A DNA stretch of 14,449 nt, from NCBI GenBank assembly GCA_035506295.1, contig DATJPR010000033.1, positions 1 through 14,449 of the forward strand. The letters run 5' to 3'. Source of the stretch: DATJPR01 sp035506295. Lineage in GTDB: Bacteria; Bacteroidota; Ignavibacteria; UBA10030; UBA6906. Of the stretch, positions 6,196 through 14,106 are shown one piece after another. The notes under the pieces are model-generated. The model had not been told where the DNA came from. It did no database searches and saw nothing but the letters and a program-made list of their open reading frames with translations. Position 1 is the first letter of the stretch. Each line of letters opens with the position of its first letter. The translations under genes were made by a program, and so were the position numbers.

Positions 6196-7206
6196 TTACG
6201 TTGGTTGAACCGCTTGTACCAGCTTCTCGACGATCGACTCCGCCGACACGCCATCGGCTTCGGCATTGAAGTTGGGGACGATGCGATGCCGGAGAACGGG
6301 GAGGGCGAGCCGGCGCACGTCGTCGATGTCCGGAGTGTGCCGTCCGCTCAGGATTGCTCTGGTCTTCGCGCCAAGTATCAAATACTGCGATGCCCGCGGT
6401 CCTGCACCCCAGGTAAGCCAATCGCGAATGAACTGAGGAGCTCCGTCGACTTTCGGCCTGGTCATCGTGGCAAGCTTGACGGCGAAGGAGACAACGTTAT
6501 CGGCGACAGGAACCCGCCGGACCAGATCCTGATATTCGATGATCTCGTCGCCGGTCATCACGTGCTTGAGGGTGGGAGAGACCTGGCTGGTGGTCGACTT
6601 TACGATCTGGACCTCCTGTGCCGGCGTCGGATAGTCGAGCCACAGGTTGAACATGAATCGATCGAGTTGAGCTTCCGGCAGGGGGTAGGTGCCCTCCTGC
6701 TCAATCGGATTTTGCGTTGCGAGGACGAAGAACGGCTCGCCGAGGATATGGGTTTGTCCTCCAGCCGTTACATGGTGTTCCTGCATCGCCTCCAGAAGCG
6801 CCGCCTGGGTCTTCGGCGGCGTGCGATTGATTTCGTCGGCGAGGATGATGTTGGCAAACACCGGGCCCTGGATGAACTTGAAGGCCTTGGTCTTCCGCGC
6901 AGCGGATTCTTCCAGGATCTCCGTCCCGGTGATGTCGCTCGGCATCAGGTCGGGGGTGAATTGGATCCGGTTGAATTTCAGGTCGAGGACCTGGGCGAGC
7001 GTCCGGATCAACAGCGTCTTTGCCAGACCCGGGACGCCGACCAGCAGACAGTGGCCGCGGGCGAGAAGGGAGATGAGCAGCTGTTCAATCACCGCTTCCT
7101 GCCCGACGATCATCTTCCCGATTTCCTTGACGAGAAGCTCGTACGAGGACTTCAGCTCGTCGACGCCTTCGACGTCGCTCGCCTGCTTGGCTCGTTGTTG
7201 TCTCAC
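6196..7206 (-). CDS. MoxR-family AAA+ ATPase
   Basis: A cytoplasmic AAA+ chaperone-like ATPase, 336 residues, of the MoxR group. Visible motifs are Walker A GVPGLAKT (57-64), Walker B IILADE (120-125), sensor 1 ATQNP (163-167), a likely arginine finger in QLDRF (Arg183) and sensor 2 GPRASQ (269-274), followed by the MoxR-type lid. MoxR proteins act with VWA-domain partners to mature or remodel other proteins; here a VWA membrane protein follows directly. The DUF58 gene that commonly follows moxR in other genomes is absent. The start is GTG at 7206 with GAGG four bases upstream. It begins 13 bases after the end of surA, so co-transcription with the periplasmic chaperones is very likely. Confidence 0.95.
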   Translation of the reverse strand: MRQQRAKQASDVEGVDELKSSYELLVKEIGKMIVGQEAVIEQLLISLLARGHCLLVGVPGLAKTLLIRTLAQVLDLKFNRIQFTPDLMPSDITGTEILEESAARKTKAFKFIQGPVFANIILADEINRTPPKTQAALLEAMQEHHVTAGGQTHILGEPFFVLATQNPIEQEGTYPLPEAQLDRFMFNLWLDYPTPAQEVQIVKSTTSQVSPTLKHVMTGDEIIEYQDLVRRVPVADNVVSFAVKLATMTRPKVDGAPQFIRDWLTWGAGPRASQYLILGAKTRAILSGRHTPDIDDVRRLALPVLRHRIVPNFNAEADGVSAESIVEKLVQAVQPT

Positions 7207-7219
7207 GTTTCCTCGAAAG

Positions 7220-8491
7220 TTACTTCTTGATCTGCCAGTAGATCTCCTTGCGCAGCTGATCCATCCACGTCTGGTAATCCTTGTTGCGTTTGAGGTTCAA
7301 CGCGAGTGACTCGATCTTGTGGTAGTCGGTCGCCATCGTCATGGCGTGCGCGGGCGTCCGTTTCTGCATGAGAACGATCTGATACCCGTAGGAGTTTCCC
7401 GCTGTCACGCGGAACGGGACGCTGATCTGACCGTCTTTCAAACTGTCAAGGTACGGCAACCAGGACTTGTCGAGCTGATCGTACTGCACGGTGCCGAGCG
7501 AACCACCGACAAGGTTGGTCTCCTTGTCTTCCGAATATTTTTTTGCGAGCTCTGCGAAGCTCGCCCCCTTCATAAGCAGTGTCCGGAGCGAATCGAGGAA
7601 CGCGACGGTCACCGAATCCCCCGCTTTGCTCTTCTGCACGCGAATGAGAATATGCCGTGCGTGCACGGCATCGCCGCGCCGCTCGAGCAGTTGAATGATG
7701 TGGAAACCGAATTCCGACTGGACGATCGGCGAGATTTGACTATCCTGCAGAGCAAAGACAGCGGTTTCGAACTCTTTGACAAATTGTCCGCGGCGGACCA
7801 GGCCGAGGTCGCCACCCTGCTGGGCCGAACCGGGGTCCTGGGAATATTTCTTGGCCAGCGTCGCGAAATCGGCGCCCGCCTTCAGGCTGTCCATAAGCGC
7901 CTGCGCCTGCGCGCGGGCAGCATCCAGCGCGGCGGATGTTGCACGCGGAACGACATAGATGCGCGAGAGGTCCACCTCGTCCGGAACCGGCGGAAGGCTG
8001 TCGTGATAGGTGCGGAAGAAATCTTCCACCTCATATCGGCCGACCTGCTCGTTTTGGAAATGCTGTTGCTGCATCTTCTGGACAAGAAGACTTTTGCGCA
8101 TTTCGTCGCGGTACTCCCGTTTGATCCTGGTGATCGGCATGCCATAGATCTCTTCGAGCTTGGCCTCCGATCCGACCTGCTGGATGCGGGATTGAATCTG
8201 AGCGTCGAGCTGCTGTTGGACCTCCTCATCGCTGACGACGACGCTGTCTTCATCGGCTTTCGCGACGATCAGACGTTCGTTGATCATGTTCTGCAGCACC
8301 TGGTCGCGGAGTCCCGGCGTCTTTGGATCGATCCGGTTGTTGAAAGCCAGAAACTGGATCTGCCCGGTGAGTTCCGATTCGAGGATGACGTCCTTGTCGA
8401 CGACGGCCACAATGCGATCGATAACCTGCTGCTGCGCGAAGGCGGTAGAGGCCAACACCAGCGCCGCCACGGCGATCCATACGTGTTTCAT
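7220..8491 (-). CDS. surA: SurA-like periplasmic peptidyl-prolyl isomerase/chaperone
   Basis: A 423-residue periplasmic chaperone for unfolded outer-membrane proteins. It has a Sec signal peptide (hydrophobic core 4-15, cleavage probably after AFA at residue 19). A SurA N-terminal domain (about 21-170) opens VIDRIVAVVDKDVILESEL and contains the typical segment with NMINERLIVAKAD. Two parvulin (PPIC) domains lie at about 175-272 (GGDLGLVRRGQF, then FGFHIIQL) and 277-375 (HARHILIR, then a weaker GGSLG). A short C-terminal helix closes the core domain, as in E. coli SurA (428 residues), so length and order match the family. ATG at 8491 opens the signal peptide, with AGAGAAG somewhat far upstream. 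It is third in a run of three parvulin-type genes and is followed closely by moxR. Substrates are inferred from the family. Confidence 0.93.
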   Translation of the reverse strand: MKHVWIAVAALVLASTAFAQQQVIDRIVAVVDKDVILESELTGQIQFLAFNNRIDPKTPGLRDQVLQNMINERLIVAKADEDSVVVSDEEVQQQLDAQIQSRIQQVGSEAKLEEIYGMPITRIKREYRDEMRKSLLVQKMQQQHFQNEQVGRYEVEDFFRTYHDSLPPVPDEVDLSRIYVVPRATSAALDAARAQAQALMDSLKAGADFATLAKKYSQDPGSAQQGGDLGLVRRGQFVKEFETAVFALQDSQISPIVQSEFGFHIIQLLERRGDAVHARHILIRVQKSKAGDSVTVAFLDSLRTLLMKGASFAELAKKYSEDKETNLVGGSLGTVQYDQLDKSWLPYLDSLKDGQISVPFRVTAGNSYGYQIVLMQKRTPAHAMTMATDYHKIESLALNLKRNKDYQTWMDQLRKEIYWQIKK

Positions 8492-8536
8492 GCTCGTGAT
8501 CTTCTCTTCATGTTCATCGAAAACTTCAGTGCGCGT

Positions 8537-9388
8537 TCACTCCGAGGGCGCATTTCCCGCCCCCACATCGACCGTCGAGCGAGCGCGAAGGGTCGCAATC
8601 AGCCGCTCATACCGTTCCCTGCGACGCTCGATCAGCAGCCGGTCGCGGACGTCGTTCCGCACGTAGCCCACATCGGGAATCGATCCCTGGTGCATTACGG
8701 CGTGAGCGATCAGGACGTAAAAGGACTTCTCCACCTTGATGACAAAGGAGACGTCCCCTTTCGGCATCGTTGAGGCGAGCTTCCAGAGCTCGTTCGGGTA
8801 CGTCCGTCCGCGGGTAAAATACTGCCGTTCCGCGGACTGATACAGCGCGCCGTGACTCGAGGAATCCTTCTGAAACGCGGCGATCGCCTGGTCCCACGAC
8901 GTGCCGTGGAGGAGCGCGGAGCGGAACGCGTTCGCCGCCTCGCGGTCGGTGAATGCGGCGTAGCTCATATTTATCACGTCCTCGCGGAGCGTGAAGCCGA
9001 CCCTGTTCCGATCGAAATACGCCTGGATCGAGTCCTCAGTGATGCCGGACGTATCGTCGTACACTTCGCGCTGGAGGAGGGCGGCAACGGCGAAGTGACG
9101 CCGGGCCTCATCCGCCTCACGACGGACGTCCGCATCGTTGGTAATTCCTCTCCGCTCCGCCTCCTGGTACAGCAGCTCCGTAATCACCCATTCATCGACG
9201 TAGCGGTGCGTATCGAGAATGCTGTCGCGGCTGCCGGAGCGCACCTGGTCGATGTCGGCCTTCGTCAGCGTGGCGTTGCCGACCCGGGCAATGTATGAGC
9301 CGCCCGCATTGCGCTGGCAACCGCCGGAAAGGAGCACGACGGCAAACAGGCAGGCAGCCCAGGCAACGTTATTGCGCAGTCGGTGCAA
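8537..9388 (-). CDS. Divergent parvulin-related lipoprotein with TTG start
   Basis: A predicted 283-residue lipoprotein related to SurA/PpiC-type chaperones. Starting from TTG at 9388 the protein has a positive N-terminus, a hydrophobic stretch (about 8-20) and LLSGGC with Cys24 as the lipidation site. A SurA-N-like helical region follows (about 30-130, VGNATLTKADID, then VDEWVITELLYQEAERRG). After it comes a parvulin-like segment (about 130-235) in which GGDLGW- and GYHII-type motifs are not recognisable, so isomerase activity is doubtful and a holdase role is more likely. The open frame extends to 9544 but that part reads as Arg/Ser-rich shadow sequence antisense in composition to a lipoprotein and overlaps the upstream gene heavily. 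TTG at 9388 gives a 20-base overlap with the 783-residue parvulin gene, consistent with translational coupling. No ATG or GTG is available at the right place. It lies 45 bases before surA. Confidence 0.8.
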   Translation of the reverse strand: MHRLRNNVAWAACLFAVVLLSGGCQRNAGGSYIARVGNATLTKADIDQVRSGSRDSILDTHRYVDEWVITELLYQEAERRGITNDADVRREADEARRHFAVAALLQREVYDDTSGITEDSIQAYFDRNRVGFTLREDVINMSYAAFTDREAANAFRSALLHGTSWDQAIAAFQKDSSSHGALYQSAERQYFTRGRTYPNELWKLASTMPKGDVSFVIKVEKSFYVLIAHAVMHQGSIPDVGYVRNDVRDRLLIERRRERYERLIATLRARSTVDVGAGNAPSE

Positions 9389-11720
9389 AGGCTTCTCGCA
9401 AGAGCTCCGGATGTTCCACCACCGGATATTTCGCCCTGAGGTTCTTGATCCAGGCATCACGGAGTTGTTCCGACTCGAAGTCCTGATACGCCGCCGACAC
9501 CTCGGGCTGCGCCTCGTCGAAGGTCTTGAGGTGCGAAGGATCACGTCCGTTCAGCCTGACAATGAGATAGAATTCTCTGTTCCTGAAAGGGGGCGTCATC
9601 TGACCGATTGCCAGGGAGTCCGCCCGGATCGCGCGCTCGTCGGCATTGACCGCAAGCAAGGAGACGACCGGTTTCGAGACCACCAGCGGCAATTTTCCAT
9701 TCAGATTGAGATCGACCTGACGCAGCTGTTCCGCGCGCTGACGGGCGAGTGAGGAAATTCCCGCGACGGGCGGTGCAAGCGTGATCTTTTCGATGTGGAT
9801 CTTGCTGCTGTCGATCTTCAGTGTGGTCCGGAGGTATTTCACCACCTCATTCAGCCGCTTTGTCGGCAACACGGCGTTGGGGCCCTTGCCCGTGTCCGGG
9901 TGCGCCGTCACCGATATCGAAATATCCGGTTCGCGCGCGAGCTCCATCGCCGCCGAATCCAGGGTCTTCTTCATCCCAGCAGTCAACGAAGTGGCATTTT
10001 CCTTGAACGGGATCTGCCACCGGATCGGACGCTTCATCCGAACGGAGTCCTCGTCGACGATCTGCTCGAACGTTTCGCCCGCCTTGATTTTCGCTTCCAC
10101 TTTCTGTGCTGCTGTGGGCGTCACCATCCGGAGCTCGGAAATATCCAGGCGTTCCGGCCAGACGAATTTCTGGCGGTTGTTTTCGTAGTAGACGTGGAGA
10201 AGAGAATCGTTCACCGTGATCTTGTTCCAGACGTTCTCCTGTTCCATCTGGTACAGGACGACGCCGTCACGATAGTCGGTCAGCAGTGCCGCAAATTCCG
10301 GGTACACGGTGGCGAAACTGTCCGCCGCGACCGTCCACACAAACTGCTCGGCGACCTTGTTGACCGTCACCATGAACGTGGAGTAACGAAGCAATTCCGG
10401 CGTGTAGTCCGAGTGCTGCTTGATGTCGCTGATGATGCTGTCAAGAGTCATCGTCTGCCCCTTGGCACGGAAGACCACGGCACGGCCGAGGGTTGGTGTA
10501 AGAGTCGAGTCCCAATTGTCGCTGTGCGTGGACTTCATCGAGTCGCACGTGGCGAGGAACTGGATGACGGGGGTGTCGGTAAGGACGAAGCCAAGATTCT
10601 TCTTGAGCCGGTTCACCTCATCGTTGTACTCGGCCTGCGCCCGCGCCTGCTGGTATTGCTGCGAGAGCTCCTGTTTCATTTCATCGAACGACTTCACCGG
10701 CCGCTGCCCGAGGCATTCGATGATATGGTAGCCGTACGGAGAGCGGACGATACCGGAACGCTGGCCGGGCTTGAGCTTGAAGGCGGCCTCGTCGAACGCC
10801 TGCACCCATCGACGGCGAGCGAACCATCCCAGGTCGCCGCCCCGTGAAGCCGAGCCCACGTCCGTCGAATTCCTCTTCGCCAGGTCTTCGAACGAGACTC
10901 CCTGTTTCAGACTGTCGAGGATCTTCGTGATCTGCGCAAGGGCCTTCACCGTGTCTTCCGGCGCCGGCGTGGTGGAGGGGAAACGGATCATGATGTGCGC
11001 GCAATGGATCTCGCCCGGACTCGGCTCGCGGTCCACGAGCTGGATAATATGGAGACCGTAGTTCGTGCGGACGATGGAAATCTCACCCGGCTTCAACGCG
11101 TAGATGGCGTCCTCGAAGACGGGGACCATAGTTCCGCCGGTGAAGTAGTAGAGATCGCCCCCGTTGACTTTCGCCGACGGATCAATGGAATACTGCTTCG
11201 CGAAGAGGTCAAAGGGGAGACCCGCCTTGAGGGAATCAATGATCTGGTGCGCCAGGGCGTACGCTTTCACCGAATCCTGGGCCGAGGCATTGGGCGGCAG
11301 TGCGAGAAGGATATGGCGCGCGCGGACTTCCTCGAGCCTCCGCCGGTACATCATGTGCAGCGCCGGCTGAATGAGCTCCTTGTCCGTGACATACGACTCG
11401 GTGAGACCTCCTTTGTACTGACGGATCTCGTTCCGGACCGACGGCTTGTTGTCGAGGTCGTTTCGTTTTGCGTCTTCCAGTTTGAGATGGTAGTCCACCA
11501 TCAAATCGAGGAAGTGCTGGCGATCGGCAGGACTCAGCTTCGCGGCGGAGTCGCGGGACGGCGCATTCCGGAGATACTGGTTCTCGTATTGTGAAAGCGT
11601 GATCGGCTGTCCGGCAACCGACGCAACGATGGCATCATGCTCTTTCGGAGAACAGCCAGCAAGGGCAAGAACGCACCCGCTAAGGACGAGGCAGCGCCTC
11701 CAGAGATAGTCGAACGACAT
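9369..11720 (-). CDS. Parvulin-type peptidyl-prolyl isomerase lipoprotein with OmpA-like segment
   Basis: A 783-residue lipoprotein (signal helix 10-20, lipobox ALAGC, lipidated Cys23) of the PpiD/SurA/PrsA-like periplasmic foldases. A SurA-N-like region covers about 30-125. Two good PPIC domains follow: about 133-230 (RARHILLA, NGGDLYYFTGGTMVPVFE, YGLHIIQL) and 238-338 (CAHIMIRFP, RGGDLGWFARRRW, YGYHIIECL). A helical linker covers about 340-510. Residues about 520-570 look like the start of a third PPIC domain, residues 578-676 like an OmpA C-terminal domain, and residues 680-727 (IGQMTPPF, then REFYLIVRLNGR) like the end of that third PPIC. A final coil-rich tail covers about 733-783. The start ATG at 11720 is preceded by GAGAG seven bases upstream. 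It is the first gene of the operon, behind a likely promoter. The isomerase identity is secure; the OmpA assignment is by motif only. Confidence 0.92.
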   Translation of the reverse strand: MSFDYLWRRCLVLSGCVLALAGCSPKEHDAIVASVAGQPITLSQYENQYLRNAPSRDSAAKLSPADRQHFLDLMVDYHLKLEDAKRNDLDNKPSVRNEIRQYKGGLTESYVTDKELIQPALHMMYRRRLEEVRARHILLALPPNASAQDSVKAYALAHQIIDSLKAGLPFDLFAKQYSIDPSAKVNGGDLYYFTGGTMVPVFEDAIYALKPGEISIVRTNYGLHIIQLVDREPSPGEIHCAHIMIRFPSTTPAPEDTVKALAQITKILDSLKQGVSFEDLAKRNSTDVGSASRGGDLGWFARRRWVQAFDEAAFKLKPGQRSGIVRSPYGYHIIECLGQRPVKSFDEMKQELSQQYQQARAQAEYNDEVNRLKKNLGFVLTDTPVIQFLATCDSMKSTHSDNWDSTLTPTLGRAVVFRAKGQTMTLDSIISDIKQHSDYTPELLRYSTFMVTVNKVAEQFVWTVAADSFATVYPEFAALLTDYRDGVVLYQMEQENVWNKITVNDSLLHVYYENNRQKFVWPERLDISELRMVTPTAAQKVEAKIKAGETFEQIVDEDSVRMKRPIRWQIPFKENATSLTAGMKKTLDSAAMELAREPDISISVTAHPDTGKGPNAVLPTKRLNEVVKYLRTTLKIDSSKIHIEKITLAPPVAGISSLARQRAEQLRQVDLNLNGKLPLVVSKPVVSLLAVNADERAIRADSLAIGQMTPPFRNREFYLIVRLNGRDPSHLKTFDEAQPEVSAAYQDFESEQLRDAWIKNLRAKYPVVEHPELLREAFAPTAQ
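9693..9989 (-). other. OmpA-like peptidoglycan-binding segment inside the parvulin lipoprotein
   Basis: Residues 578-676 of the 783-residue parvulin follow the OmpA C-terminal pattern: LDSAAMELAREPDISISV corresponds to the first helix and strand. HPDTG corresponds to the HTDxxG loop (Asp609), and NAVLPTKR to NxxLSxxR (Arg622). VVKYLRTTLKIDSSKIHIEK corresponds to the second helix and strand, and LRQVDLNL to NRRVxxxL. The Asp and Arg that grip meso-diaminopimelate in OmpA proteins are both kept, separated by 13 residues instead of the usual 15. The second Arg of the NRR motif is lost. The assignment rests on motif reading alone. Confidence 0.6.
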
Positions 11721-11776
11721 AGAAAAACTCTCGGGAATTGAATGTAATTAGGAGGAATGAAGGTTTACAGTTTAAT

Positions 11777-11805
11777 AGTATACCCAAATCCCCACGTCAA
11801 TGCAA
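11777..11805 (-). promoter_or_regulatory. Likely sigma-70-type promoter of the parvulin-MoxR-VWA operon
   Basis: On the minus strand TTGCAT (11805-11800) and TATACT (11782-11777) are separated by exactly 17 bases. The -10 matches the consensus at five of six positions; the -35 matches weakly. It sits in an AT-rich island in a GC-rich region, about 57 bases before the ATG of the 783-residue parvulin gene, giving a leader of roughly 45-50 bases. In Bacteroidota-like organisms the promoter consensus differs, so this is a position-supported guess. Confidence 0.45.
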
Positions 11806-11842
11806 CAATTCCACAGCACGGGAGGTCTCGCATTGCCACGAT

Positions 11843-13063
11843 TCAACCCGGCACCTTCTGCAGCGCCTGCTCGAAATCGGCCTTCAAATCTTCGATATCC
11901 TCAATGCCTGTTGACACGCGGATCATCCCGGGCGCGACCCCGTGACGGGCAAGCTCCTCTGCGGACATGTTGACGTGCGACGAATACACGGGGATGCTCA
12001 CGAGCGTCTCCACGCCGCCGAGGGACATCGCATTCACCGCCACGTTGAGGGCATCACACACAGCGACGGCGCCTGCGACACCACCCCGGACTTCGATGGT
12101 AAGCATCCCGCCGTAGCCGCCCGTCATCTGGCGTCGGGCGATGGCGTGCTGCGGATGGGAGCGCAGTCCCGGGTAGAGAACACGGACAACGTTCTTCTGT
12201 CTCTGCAGGAACTGTGCGAGCAGAAGCGCATTCTCATTTTGTCGGCGCACGCGCAGCTCGAACGTCTTCAGGCTTCGCACCAGCAGATAGGCGGCAAACG
12301 GATCGGCACATCCGCCGTAGTACTTCATCCTCGTGTGGGCTTCACGCACGAAGGCTTCCTTCCCTGCCACGACCCCTCCCATCAGGTCGGTGTGGCCGCC
12401 GAGATATTTCGTCGCGCTCTCGACCAGCACGTCCACCCCGAAAACAAACGGGTCCTGGTTGATCGCCGTCGCGAACGTATTGTCGGCAATGATCGTCACC
12501 TTCGCGCCCGAACGCTTTTCCCCCTCCCTCGTCGCAGCGACGAGCCGCTTGATGTCCACGATCCCGATCGTCGGATTCGTCGGGGTCTCGAAATAGACGA
12601 TCGTCGTCTTCTTCGAAATCATTTCGGATAGGGCCTTCAGCCTGTCGGGCTCGACGTACCGGACGGTGATACCGTGGTCGGGGAGGATATCACGAAAGAA
12701 GCGATAGGTTCCACCGTACAACGCGGGCGTGCTGATGATCTCGTCGCCGGTCTTCGCCGCGGCAAGGATCGCGGAGCTGATCGCCGCCATGCCTGAAGCG
12801 ACGAAGAGAGCCTTTTCCGCATTCATGATGAGGGCGAGGCGTTCCTCGGCTTCCCAGACTGTGGGGTTGTGGTACCGGGTGTACACCAGCACCTCGGGGT
12901 CGCCCTTCGCGTACCGGACGGCATCTTCGGAGCTCTCGAAGCGGTAGGTCGAGGTCTGAACAATCGGCGGGGCAACCGGGGCTTTGAAGGGATGAAGCTT
13001 CATTCCGTGTATCGCACGGGTGGAAAGTCCGACGGTGCGGGGGGTGAGGATCTTGCGGGCCAT
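11843..13063 (-). CDS. Cystathionine gamma-synthase/gamma-lyase family PLP enzyme
   Basis: A cytoplasmic PLP-dependent enzyme of sulfur amino-acid metabolism, 406 residues, fold type I Cys/Met metabolism family. The PLP lysine is Lys219 in ESATKYLGGHTD. Other visible sites are Tyr61 and Arg63 (YTRYHNPT, phosphate contacts from the neighbouring subunit), Ser90-Gly91-Met92 (phosphate loop), Tyr116 (ring stacking, in ALYGGTYRFF), Asp194 (IADNTF, pyridine nitrogen) and Arg382 (MIRVSTGIED, substrate carboxylate). YGG rather than YGC argues against classical methionine gamma-lyase and fits cystathionine gamma-synthase (metB) or gamma-lyase, but the two cannot be separated from sequence alone. ATG at 13063 gives the family's N-terminus (STRAIHG at 14-20); no good ribosome-binding site is seen. 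It begins 29 bases after panE and is probably co-transcribed with it. Confidence 0.92.
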   Translation of the reverse strand: MARKILTPRTVGLSTRAIHGMKLHPFKAPVAPPIVQTSTYRFESSEDAVRYAKGDPEVLVYTRYHNPTVWEAEERLALIMNAEKALFVASGMAAISSAILAAAKTGDEIISTPALYGGTYRFFRDILPDHGITVRYVEPDRLKALSEMISKKTTIVYFETPTNPTIGIVDIKRLVAATREGEKRSGAKVTIIADNTFATAINQDPFVFGVDVLVESATKYLGGHTDLMGGVVAGKEAFVREAHTRMKYYGGCADPFAAYLLVRSLKTFELRVRRQNENALLLAQFLQRQKNVVRVLYPGLRSHPQHAIARRQMTGGYGGMLTIEVRGGVAGAVAVCDALNVAVNAMSLGGVETLVSIPVYSSHVNMSAEELARHGVAPGMIRVSTGIEDIEDLKADFEQALQKVPG

Positions 13064-13092
13064 GTGCGTTGCGTGGTTGTGGGAGAATAGTG

Positions 13093-14052
13093 TCAGTGGT
13101 TCTTCTGCGCCGCATGCTCCATCGCGAGCCGGTGATGGGGGACCAGGGCGGCGTACACAAGTGAGTGGATCGGCGTGGGGACACCGTAGCGTTGACCGAA
13201 GCGAACGATGGTGCCGGAGAGGGCATCGATCTCCATGCGCCGGCCTCCTGCGAGGTCGACATAGAGCGACGACCGGGAGTTGTTGTCAAACTTTGCGAGC
13301 CTCGCGAACGAGTCGTCGACAAACGTCGGGGGTACGGTGATCCCCGCCGCTGTAGCGACGGCGAGCGACTCCAGCATCGCCGATCGCAGAAGATCATGCG
13401 TTTCTGGTGCATTGAGGATCTGACCGAGCGTAAGCCGGGTCAACGCGGTGATGCCTCCGACGGCGGTAATGAAGATGAATTTGCTCCAGAGCGCAACCTG
13501 GATATCGTCGGTGTACTCTGCGTCGATCCCGCTGCCTGTCATGGCCTGAAGAATGTTCATCCCGATGTCTCGCTGTTGAACATCCTTCCGCAACGGGCCG
13601 AAGACGATCTTTTTCGGTCCACCCCATTCGGTGATGGTTCCGGGCTCCGTGATGGTCGCGTAGATATACGCAACCCCGCCAAACACCATTCCTGTTGGAA
13701 GGACTTTTTGAATCACTTCTTCATTTTGTACGCCGTTTTGAAGACTGATGATGACAGTCCTGTCGTGGACCGCCGGCGCAATTTCGCGTGCTGCGGATTC
13801 CGTGTCATACGACTTAACGCAGAACAAGATGACATCCGCGGTGCCGATGCGGGAAGGCGAGTCGGTAACGCTCGTTTCGGGCACCCGGATCGTTGTTCCT
13901 CCTGTCAGAACCGTCAGCCCATTCCGCTTGATTGCTTCGTAATGCTTGCCGCGGGCGAGAAAGCGGACGTCCACGCCGCCTTTGTGCAGCTGTGCGCCGA
14001 AGAACCCGCCAACGCCACCCGCTCCGATGATGGCAAAACGAAGTCCGCTCAT
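13093..14052 (-). CDS. panE: 2-dehydropantoate 2-reductase (ketopantoate reductase)
   Basis: Reduces ketopantoate to pantoate with NADPH, in pantothenate and coenzyme A synthesis, in the cytoplasm. The 319-residue product has a Rossmann nucleotide site GAGGVG (10-15). The conserved residues of E. coli PanE appear as Lys80 (CVKSYDT), Asn106 (SLQNGV), the catalytic Lys191 (LWSKFI) and the catalytic Glu274 (RRMEIDAL). SSLYVDL (261-267) matches the substrate-binding serine region, so it should be active. ATG at 14052 has GGGAGAAG five bases upstream (14058-14065). No other pantothenate genes are in the window. Because the family contains paralogues acting on other 2-oxoacids, the exact substrate is inferred. 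It is followed after 29 bases by the PLP enzyme, suggesting one transcript. Confidence 0.92.
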   Translation of the reverse strand: MSGLRFAIIGAGGVGGFFGAQLHKGGVDVRFLARGKHYEAIKRNGLTVLTGGTTIRVPETSVTDSPSRIGTADVILFCVKSYDTESAAREIAPAVHDRTVIISLQNGVQNEEVIQKVLPTGMVFGGVAYIYATITEPGTITEWGGPKKIVFGPLRKDVQQRDIGMNILQAMTGSGIDAEYTDDIQVALWSKFIFITAVGGITALTRLTLGQILNAPETHDLLRSAMLESLAVATAAGITVPPTFVDDSFARLAKFDNNSRSSLYVDLAGGRRMEIDALSGTIVRFGQRYGVPTPIHSLVYAALVPHHRLAMEHAAQKNH

Positions 14053-14106
14053 GTTTGCTTCTCCCTGCTTTCGTATCTGTTCAGGACAGCAATGATGTCG
14101 AAGGTT

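Noticed and set aside
7319..8773. A 484-codon open frame antisense to surA and the neighbouring lipoprotein gene
   Set aside because: It covers two well-supported genes on the other strand and shows no domain, signal or ribosome-binding site; it is a codon-bias shadow.
9389..9544. Upstream extension of the 283-residue lipoprotein to an ATG at 9544
   Set aside because: The added 52 residues are Arg/Ser-rich, overlap the preceding parvulin gene in another frame and would bury the lipoprotein signal.
11757..11945. A 62-codon + strand open frame preceded by AGGAGG
   Set aside because: The Shine-Dalgarno-like string is only two bases from the ATG, the frame crosses the likely minus-strand promoter and runs antisense into the PLP enzyme, and the product has no features.
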